Shown here: in pieces, positions 1-10,906 of the stretch
How positions within the stretch are numbered: the stretch's first letter is position 1
Layout of the letters: every line of letters begins with the position of its first letter
Assembly: GCA_027596945.1 (NCBI GenBank)
Contig: JADGJH010001284.1
Coordinates: 1-10,906, forward strand
Direction of reading: 5' to 3'
Origin: Physocladia obscura
Taxonomy: Eukaryota > Chytridiomycota > Chytridiomycetes > Chytridiales > Chytriomycetaceae
DNA length: 10,906 nucleotides
The notes under the pieces: generated by a model
Databases searched by the model: none
The model's input: the letters and a program-made list of their open reading frames with translations, nothing else
What the model was told of the DNA's origin: nothing
Translations under genes and position numbers: made by a program

Positions 1-111
1 ATCAAACAAATCATTTTCTTCATCAGATGGTGATAAAAACACATCATCTTCACTTGAAGATCCACTAGATCCATTTTCCTGCCTAGGCAACATCAGGTTA
101 GTTGTAACCAT
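1..111 (-). CDS. N-terminal fragment of an unrecognised acidic, Ser-rich protein (cut by window edge)
   Basis: Read leftward from ATG at 111-109, an open frame runs without a stop to base 1 (37 codons). An in-frame TAA lies just upstream at 123-121, so 111 is the first possible ATG in this exon; a second in-frame ATG lies at 93-91. The peptide begins MVTTNLMLPRQENG and continues into a Ser/Gly stretch followed by acidic clusters (SSSEDD, SPSDEEND). Such acidic serine clusters resemble casein kinase 2 sites, which is inference only. The composition looks like a disordered N-terminus rather than noise, and the head-to-head placement against the acetyltransferase gene fits a compact genome. No family is recognisable from so few residues. 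The fragment is too short to exclude a chance open frame. Confidence 0.5.
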   Translation of the reverse strand, partial: MVTTNLMLPRQENGSSGSSSEDDVFLSPSDEENDLFD

Positions 112-182
112 GATAGGGCATTATGCTATTACGCACATTTTTCCAAAATTCATTTTTGATAAAAGTTTTGAAAACAGCTGTG
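112..182. promoter_or_regulatory. 71-bp divergent gap, putative bidirectional promoter/5' UTR
   Basis: This short AT-rich gap separates the minus-strand start (111) from the preferred acetyltransferase start (183). If both calls are right, both core promoters and 5' leaders must fit here or overlap the opposite coding sequence. A GATAAAAG stretch lies inside it but is not a convincing TATA box. An ATG at 123 is in frame with the acetyltransferase and could extend it by 20 residues. An ATG at 110 is in another frame. Confidence 0.35.
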
Positions 183-755
183 ATGGCAACGGAGATTTCT
201 TTTATAGTTGCAGAAACACCGCCTGTTTCCGGCCTTACACTGCGGCTGGCAACACGCAGCGATACACCGCAACTTGTATCGTTAATCAACGAAGCATTCC
301 GAGACTCGCATTGGTTCAAGGCACCGGCTTTCTACGATCGAACAAACACCGAACACATCTACAGCGAACTCAGCACTGGTGTTTTTCTTGTGCTTGAAGA
401 CTCGTATTCCAGACAAATATGTGCGTCAGTGAAACTCACAGCACCATCAAGTAATGCAAAGTACTGTAAAATGGCGCTTCTCGCAATCCATCCGAGTATG
501 GCAAAGAAAGGCCTGGCGAAATATTTGTTTAAAGCTCTGTGCACGTATGCCCTTCAGATGGACGCAGAATCCCCCGAAAGCGGCTGGAATCTGCTGACTG
601 TTGAGGTAGTTTCAGTCCAAGACCATCTGCTGAACATCTACTCATCGTGGGGATTTGAAGTGTCTGGAAAACTAGAGTGGGAAGAGGTGGGCGCGACGCA
701 GGAATTTTTTATTATCAAGTGCCATTTGGTTGTTATGACAAAGAAACTGATTTAA
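183..755 (+). CDS. GNAT-family N-acetyltransferase-like protein
   Basis: An intronless gene of 190 codons. GNAT enzymes move an acetyl group from acetyl-CoA to an amine on a small molecule or protein. The order of elements fits the fold: an opening strand and helix with LRLATRSD and LVSLINEAFR (about 19-40), as in many stand-alone GNATs; a central strand; then MALLAIHPSMAKKGLAKYLF (about 97-116), which matches motif A, where the AKKGLA turn corresponds to the R/Q-x-x-G-x-G/A pyrophosphate loop of acetyl-CoA with Lys in the first position. NIYSSWGFEV (about 151-160) matches motif B, with the Tyr and G-F typical of the family end. Start 183 is chosen because G at -3 and +4 suits initiation and the domain begins soon after; an in-frame ATG at 123 would add 20 hydrophobic residues. 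Stop is TAA at 753-755. The substrate cannot be predicted. Confidence 0.82.
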   Translation: MATEISFIVAETPPVSGLTLRLATRSDTPQLVSLINEAFRDSHWFKAPAFYDRTNTEHIYSELSTGVFLVLEDSYSRQICASVKLTAPSSNAKYCKMALLAIHPSMAKKGLAKYLFKALCTYALQMDAESPESGWNLLTVEVVSVQDHLLNIYSSWGFEVSGKLEWEEVGATQEFFIIKCHLVVMTKKLI

Positions 756-1030
756 TCCGATAAACAAGAATAACAGTTGAAAAGTGAAAAATGAAAAATG
801 AAAGTAAATACCCTAGGATAAAATAATGAAACAGGTTATGTGGCAATAACTAAAAATGGACATTCTTTTTTTCACAGAATTTTTTTGTCTGCAAAGATGT
901 GGCGTTTCTTGGCATAGGTGTTGCAAACATGCTGAAGGAACCTTAACAAAGAAATGCAAACCCATAAATATTGAACAAGATTGCTTTAAATTTTCATAAA
1001 TTTGCCAAGACTGCCTTGACGGTGTGTCCC
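756..1030. other. Intergenic spacer between acetyltransferase and ABC transporter genes
   Basis: 275 bp of AT-rich sequence holding the 3' UTR of the acetyltransferase and the promoter and 5' UTR of the transporter. It contains a purine-rich stretch with repeated GAAAAATG-like units (about 778-806) and short upstream ATG frames that stop quickly. An in-frame TAA at 965-967 closes the transporter frame upstream, so no earlier in-frame ATG exists unless a 5' exon is spliced in. No canonical TATA box or AATAAA signal stands out. Confidence 0.5.
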
Positions 1031-5908
<4,878 letters not shown>

Positions 5909-6179
5909 TGAAAGAATGAGGTTTTACAAAGCTTTTCAGAGAGTTTGAAATAAATTTTCGACAAGCGAAATTTGTTAACTATTGACATCATAACTCTCCC
6001 AACTACATCAATGGCACCAATTCAAAAAATTTCTGAAAATTGCCACATCATTGAGAATTTAATGACATGGCAACAACAAGTATAGCTTACAAGTTTGGGC
6101 ACTTTTGGAGAAGGTCTGGATCCTGTGAATTGTGTGCATGTTTCCTGCGAGAAAATTTTCCGATTGAAGAAAAAAGAAT
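5909..6179. other. Intergenic spacer between ABC transporter and TTC7/YPP1-like gene
   Basis: 271 bp with the 3' UTR of the transporter and the upstream region of the TPR gene. It contains a canonical polyadenylation hexamer (5949-5954) and several short ATG frames (starts at 6011, 6062, 6067) that end before or at about 6186. One of these, 6067-6186, codes for 39 residues that resemble no known family. No TATA box is obvious. A spliced 5' exon of the TPR gene could lie here. Confidence 0.45.
5949..5954 (+). terminator. Putative polyadenylation signal of the ABC transporter gene
   Basis: Canonical AATAAA, 41 nt after the TGA stop, followed by a TTTT-rich stretch. Position and sequence suit a eukaryotic cleavage/polyadenylation signal. 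The site is short and AT-rich DNA makes chance matches common. Confidence 0.45.
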
Positions 6180-9100
6180 ATGTTGAGTCTTGACAGCATC
6201 CGATGTCTCGGGCTGTCGCATCTGATATTGGACAACAATCCCACAGAATCTGGAAGATCTCGGACTTCCAGTGTGCAGATTCCGGAACTTTCAGGACTCG
6301 CAGTTTCGGCAAAAGGTTTTCAGATCAAATTACAAAGCATATTGATGATAAACTTATTACATAATCCTTGCGCGCACTTTGTTTTCATCGCTAATTAGAT
6401 TCATCGTTGGCGGCTCTCGATTCGTATTTACTGGTCCATAACCCTTTGGCATGTCTGTCCTTCGAATTCTTTCCACGAGTTGATCGCGTTTCCTTCAAGG
6501 GTACTGACAATTTGGCGTCTCTGATAGACGCCGTTTCTCTCGTGCGAAAGACTGAAACTGATCAAATAAAGCAATTGGTAAATCAATTTTGCTCTCTGTC
6601 AAATCACTAATTTCATAAATTGACCCTTTTTAGTACCCTTCGATTTTATTAGCGCGTGCATCTTTGATATCAGGCATTTCCGAAGACAGTATTCGTATAT
6701 TGGATCCATTGGTTTTATTCGTTGATTCTAACAATAATCGTGACTTGGATAAACTTGTGTCCAACAATGCTGGGTCAATGTACGGAAATATTTTGTATTT
6801 AATGGCAGCTTGCACTTTGGGTAAGCAGAATTCAAATATATGTTTCTTGATTTGCTGATTAAAAAAAATGTGAAGGAGAAGCATATTTTCTGCAAAGCGA
6901 ACCTCAGAAGGCAATTTCTTGCTTGGAACTTGGAGTTTCATTCATCGAACGCAAGTTATACATTCCACCATCAATCTCATCGACTGCAAATTCAGGCTTA
7001 AAAAAACTTCTGCAAACTGAATCAGAAGATCAGTGGATGTTTTGGAAAGAACGCATACTTTATTTAATAATTGCAGCTTTCGTCAATCAAAAGTAAGAAA
7101 TGCGTTTTTGCTGAATTTATTCATTTCAAATTCATTCGTGAAAATGCCAGAAACGAGAGTCAGATCATTCATTATGCACGGCAATATTCACTCGGCTTCG
7201 CGCAATATCCTGCGACTTATCGATCAATAAACCGAGCCACTGTAATCAGATTGTATTTAAACACTTTGGTTCAATCTACTCCAACCCTCAAAAATTCTGC
7301 TTCCGAATCAGTCGCTCCAATATGTTCAACACCTGTTCTACCATTCAAAAACACGCCATCACCATTCTCCGGAGTGTCGCGCGCACAAATTATTTATCCT
7401 CCAGATATTCCTATTTCGATAGCCATTGAATTCCAGAGTCTTTTGCCACTGTATGAAAGCCTTGTCGTTCAGAACTGCAATTTCCCTCGATTGGCAAGAT
7501 CAGAACACGAAGTTTTTGGAGAAGAGACTTTGTCATTTCGTCACGAGCGAGTTTTGGAACTATTTGAATGGATTGGGATAATTGAGTTTTGCGGAGATTC
7601 TTCTGCTAATGGTGGGGTTTCAGAAGCTGTGGAGAGAGGGTACAAAGTTGTTGAAGTAAGTCTCTGTTTCTTGTTTTTGTCAGCAAATTGTGACATCTTT
7701 TTCAGGCTATGTATCGTGCAACACTGCATAGTTTCCAAAATATTAAGATGATTCGGCACCTTTGCCATTCTTTTGCTTCGTTAATTGGACATTTATGTGA
7801 CAGCGCGTCTGAATCTGAAGTTTCTGAAGCTCTTCTGGCCTTCAAAAAATATTTTAACCTTTATGAGAAACGCAGGCAAGAAGCAGTCGCTGATGCGACC
7901 CATCATCATAAGGAGTTTGATGGCAAAATTGAGAACGAAAATGTCGCAGATGCAGTCGGCGTTCTTATTTCTGGAGCTCGCCTTTGCTTAACTTGGTTTA
8001 ACTCGGAAAACGGTTTGGTACGTTTTTGAGAAATTTAATTAATCAACAGCCCTTCAAAAAATGCGATATATTAAGAATAATCAACAGCTTGAACAAGCAC
8101 GCAGTTATATTGAGTTTGCTCTTGAAATTGTTCTCAAGGATGGCGCAAAATTTTATAATAGTCAAGACACGAATAGCTTATTGGTCGAGGTGCACAAATA
8201 TAAAGGTCTAATTTTCGGAGAACTTGCTGCCGAAGTGGTCAATTCTACCGATCGACGTTCGTTCCAAGAAGCTGCCCTTAAATCTTTTAAAGAAAGTATT
8301 TCGAGAGTGGATTCAGAAAAGGCGACAAATTGGCGATTGTTTTATCAGTTAGCTTTCCAGTATGCTGAAATGGGGCAGGTTTGCTAACGCGATTAGTTGC
8401 TTTGTTTTGAAGGGATATTGAACAAGCTCTTTTGAAAACAGATAGCTGATGCAGTTGCTTCGATTCAAGAGTCTCTTAACTTGGATCCTACAAATATTTC
8501 GTCATGGAATCTTCTGGCGCTACTTTTGACGTCTGTTCGCCAATACGACGAAGCTTTGGAAGTTTGTGAGGCTGGTTGGAGAATAGGGGTCGATAATATA
8601 AACGGAAAACTGAGCAACGAAGCATCTACAAAAATTAAAATTGAAGATGAATTGATAATAGTTTGGGATTCAGTTCCTGTGAAAGTAAAAGAAGATCTTT
8701 TCAAGTGAGCATCCATTTTTTTAATTCTTTTGTTTGTATTAATTATTTCTGGTATTCAGTCTGAAATTGACACAATTATCGATTATAACCAAATTTTCTG
8801 GCTCAAAGTCTGGTCTTGATGCGCTTCAACCTTTATTTTCTCTGTTTTCCCAAATGTTCAACCCTTTACTTAAGTCACTGGATCCGTTAATTGTTTCAAC
8901 AACTGTTGCAGTTACGCCAATCGCTTATTCCTATGCAAGTTCAGAAGCTTCGAGTCCCAAGGAGCCACATCAAGGAAACTCTTCCGGGGATGTCAAGCAT
9001 TCTCGGGCTACAACTTCAACGAACACTGGTGGCCTGACGGCTGTTGGTTATTTGCCCTATTTTGGTTATTCATTCGGTTTGTGTGACATGCAAATATGTT

Positions 9101-10262
9101 TATGGACAACCGCAGCAAAACTTTACACGAACTTGCGACTCTTTGTTGATGCGGATCTTGCGTTAACAGAAGCTGAAAGTTTGGCACAGGTGTGGATTAC
9201 TATTGATCAAAAAGTTCGATCGCGTGATTCAATGCTATTCAAAGATTCTGCAGGAATATTGGATGGAACCAATTTTGGGGATATTCAAATTCCTTTACCA
9301 GCAAAGAAAGTGCAATTGTTGCGGAGGAGATCGATTAAAACTACATCCGGAGCTGGTAAATCAAACGATGGGGTTAATGATTTGGACAAGAAATGGAACG
9401 TATCTGATTCTGGGTTACGACGAGTTCTTGCTGATATTTCCTTCGGGGTGAGCTCAATATGATATAACAATGCATAATCTAAAAAAAAATATAAAATGTC
9501 AAGAACGCTTTTTTGAAAGTAGTGAAGTTTCAAAGCTCTCTTTTACCTGCAAAATTATCTTCATTTGCAAAATATCTTCCAGCTTCTATCACTACCTCAA
9601 TTTCTATTCCCTTCGATGAGCACCCGCGAAAAACAAGCGTACATTCTACATTCACGGTTAACCATTCTAGTTCATCCAGCTCTCTTACCCGTCCGATTTC
9701 AATCAAAGGTAGCACCGCAAGTATGGGATCGTTAGCAGTTGGTGGAGTTGAAGCAGGAATTGGAAGGTCATCACCCGCATCGTTCAACTCAAACACACCA
9801 AAATCAAACCCAAGACTGGAATCAAATAGTGAAAAAGAAGAGGACGTGTCGTTGGAATCTCTGATTGCAGACTTACACATTTGTCTTGCTTTAGATGATG
9901 AACATCTTCCCGCTCGAGTTGAACTTGCGAAAATTTACTTTCAAAGTGCAGATTCATTTGATGGCGCGTCGTTTTCAGAGGCAGAATACTGGTTCGAGCG
10001 AGCATGCAAACGAAGCAAGCTGCGCGGATCTGGCGGTGGTTCAAGAGGTCTTTCTACACATTTTGGGGGATTGACTAGCGAATATGGGGTCGAGTGCTGG
10101 GCGGGACTTGGTCAAACTATTGAGAAAACTTGTTTAGATGAGAACGGGAAGGTTGATGCATCGCGGCTTAATTCAGCAAAAGATTGCTTACTTTTTGCTG
10201 TTCAAATGGAACGGGGTGCAGCTGTTCGAGGGTTTCAATGTTTGCGTCGATTTTGTGATTAG
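6180..10262 (+). CDS. YPP1: TTC7/YPP1-family TPR scaffold of the plasma-membrane PI 4-kinase complex, ten exons
   Basis: Modelled exons: 6180-6315, 6399-6577, 6634-6820, 6876-7092, 7151-7655, 7706-8017, 8088-8378, 8442-8704, 8760-9447, 9528-10262. They total 3,513 nt with matching phases, giving 1,170 residues. TTC7 and yeast Ypp1 link EFR3 to the PI 4-kinase PI4KA/Stt4 at the plasma membrane. Evidence for the family: the central helical repeat segment LLEQARSYIEFALEIV (from 513) and LFYQLAFQYAEMGQ, then IADAVASIQESLNLDPTN and SSWNLLALLLTSVRQYDEAL (about 610-649), which closely resembles the TTC7 LLALLLSAQKHYHDAL repeat. QICLWTTAAKLYTNLRLFVD corresponds to the later TTC7 TPR. The C-terminus, SEAEYWFERACK then VECWAGLGQT and SAKDCLLFAVQMERGAAVRG, mirrors the TTC7 C-terminal repeats (EVWNGLGEVL... 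ECFLTALELE). Ser-rich, probably disordered insertions occur around 730-780 and 955-1030. The first exon is the weakest part: ATG 6180 is chosen because only its frame joins the next exon in phase through a GTTTTC donor. Stop is TAG 10260-10262. Confidence 0.85.
8018..8087 (+). other. Intron 6 of the TTC7/YPP1-like gene, with a decoy acceptor
   Basis: Donor GTACGT (8018) and acceptor CAACAG (8085-8087 plus flank) join phase-0 exons and give ENGLLEQARSYIEFAL, a good helical repeat. An identical AATCAACAGC string lies 38 bp upstream, ending at the 8049 AG. Using that AG would make a 32-nt intron and shift the frame, so the downstream AG is preferred. Confidence 0.75.
9448..9527 (+). other. Intron 9 of the TTC7/YPP1-like gene, with three clustered AG acceptors
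   Basis: Donor GTGAGC (9448) follows a phase-0 codon. AG dinucleotides end at 9519, 9522 and 9527. Only the last keeps the reading frame (ISFG joined to FQSSLLPAKLSSFAKYL). The two nearer AGs would normally compete, so this acceptor is less certain than the others, although the frame constraint is strong. Confidence 0.6.
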
Positions 10263-10653
10263 TCATACAATACAACTTTTTTTTTGTTGGGATAGATTTT
10301 TTCCTATTCAAGGCGTTTGTCAGTTATAGTTTCAAAGCCATCTTCCATTAGATTATAAGTTGTATTCTTTACGCTTAATATTAAAGTTAGTACATTTCTT
10401 GCGAAGTAATGTTAGTTGGAGATGTCCGATTTCAAAAACCAATATTTTTTTGGGATTGGCAGTTCAAAATATTCAATGCCGTACGCCATATTGAAAATGA
10501 ATTATCAACCGTCCCAAGTTCAAGTCGATCCATTAAAAAAATATTTAAGAGTATAAAGGGTTTGGCAGCTTGATTTTATTCCACCAGTCTTTCTGTTTGA
10601 TCTAATATAGAAAAATAATTTTTCAATCAGATAAACAGCAGATTAACGTAACA
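10263..10653. other. Intergenic spacer downstream of the TTC7/YPP1-like gene
   Basis: 391 bp of AT-rich DNA. The first part should hold the 3' UTR; a T9 run lies at about 10276-10284 and AATATTAAA at about 10377 is the nearest thing to a poly(A) signal. The right part contains a TATA box (10552-10557) and a presumed 5' leader for the next gene. A 25-codon minus-strand frame (10412-10489) is noted separately. No RNA gene or repeat family is seen. Confidence 0.5.
10552..10557 (+). promoter_or_regulatory. Putative TATA box for the downstream gene
   Basis: TATAAA followed by GGG, 97 bp before the ATG at 10654. This is the clearest TATA-like element in the window and its distance from the start codon suits a eukaryotic core promoter with a leader of roughly 60-70 nt. 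AT-rich background keeps the confidence moderate. Confidence 0.5.
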
Positions 10654-10906
10654 ATGTCAAAGTTTCAATATTGGTCTTCTTCATTGATTTCTGACAATAT
10701 GATAGTTGATGATGAACTTACCTTGGAAGCTGAACTGACTTCAATTTCCATGGAAGGTGCGGGAAATAACAAATTTTAAATGGACAAATATTAATCTATG
10801 AGAAATATAGCCCTGTAACTTTGGTAGCTGCATTGAATATGACGACAATGGATTCTGAGACCACCACGATTCATGATTCATGTTCAAAAAAAAAAAAAAA
10901 AAAAAA
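10654..10906 (+). CDS. 5' part of an unrecognised gene, cut by the window edge
   Basis: From ATG 10654 (context ACAATGT, with A at -3) the frame reads MSKFQYWSSSLISDN and an acidic stretch VDDELTLEAELTSISME. Unspliced, it stops at TAA 10777-10779 after 41 residues. A GTGCGG donor at 10757 can pair with the AG ending at 10827 (intron of 71 bp, with CTGTAAC as a possible branch site at about 10813-10819). That pairing joins in phase and stays open (EAALNMTTMDSETTTIHDSC) to the terminal A run. The other acceptor, ending at 10810, leads to an immediate stop. The TATA box upstream supports a real gene. I recognise no family. Confidence 0.4.
10886..10906 (+). repeat. Terminal poly(A) homopolymer, at least 21 bases
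   Basis: The last 21 bases of the window are all A and the run may continue beyond it. It follows directly on the tentative second exon of the edge gene, where it would encode Lys repeats. It could be a genuine homopolymer, the start of an A-rich intron, or the point at which an assembly stopped. Confidence 0.9.

Noticed and set aside
82..87. CCTAGG palindrome, also present near 812 and 3512
   Set aside because: A 6-bp palindrome seen three times in 10.9 kb, once inside coding sequence, is not evidence of a regulatory site.
6022..6312. 96-codon minus-strand open frame opposite the first exon of the TTC7/YPP1-like gene
   Set aside because: Its composition is unremarkable and no domain is recognised. 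It overlaps the presumed promoter and first exon of the plus-strand gene and is best explained as a chance antisense frame.
8022..8049. A 28-nt mini-intron (donor GTTTTT at 8022, acceptor ending at 8049) that also restores frame
   Set aside because: It is far shorter than every other intron here, and the 70-nt alternative has a better donor and gives a more regular helical repeat.
9340..9366. GAGKS string in the TTC7/YPP1-like protein, resembling a P-loop
   Set aside because: It lacks the preceding hydrophobic strand and the full GxxxxGKS/T spacing, and lies in a Ser/Lys-rich, probably disordered stretch. It is a chance match.

Overview
This is nuclear DNA from a eukaryote with a compact, intron-dense, moderately AT-rich genome. 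Two long genes can each be rebuilt from ten exons joined by nine GT-AG introns of 50-115 bp. Both close to an exact multiple of three with no frame conflict. Small introns, short intergenic gaps (71 to about 390 bp), a fungal-type short ABCC transporter and a TTC7/YPP1-family scaffold together suggest an early-diverging fungus such as a chytrid. That placement is inference and was not tested by any search.

Layout, left to right: (1) the N-terminus of an unrecognised minus-strand gene, cut by the window edge (1-111). (2) A 71-bp divergent gap, then an intronless GNAT acetyltransferase-like gene (183-755, +). (3) A 275-bp spacer, then a complete ABCC/MRP-type full ABC transporter (about 1031-5908, +, ten exons, 1,416 residues). 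(4) A 271-bp spacer, then a complete TPR protein of the TTC7/YPP1 family (about 6180-10262, +, ten exons, 1,170 residues as modelled, N-terminus uncertain). (5) A 391-bp spacer with a TATA box, then the first exon or exons of an unrecognised plus-strand gene (from 10654). The window ends in a run of 21 A residues.

The genes are ordinary single-copy-looking eukaryotic genes, not an operon. The ABC transporter should act in a membrane (vacuole or plasma membrane) as an ATP-driven exporter. The TTC7/YPP1 protein is known in other organisms as the scaffold that, with EFR3, holds the type III phosphatidylinositol 4-kinase (Stt4/PI4KA) at the plasma membrane. No functional link between neighbours can be read from the sequence. 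I see no mobile element, CRISPR array, tRNA, rRNA or viral gene.

The most useful results are the reconstructed splice structures, an unusual Gly/Ser-rich insertion inside the first nucleotide-binding domain of the transporter, Ser-rich insertions in the TTC7/YPP1 protein, a pair of duplicated acceptor-like sites, and two partial genes at the edges. I found nothing that supports an entirely new biological system.
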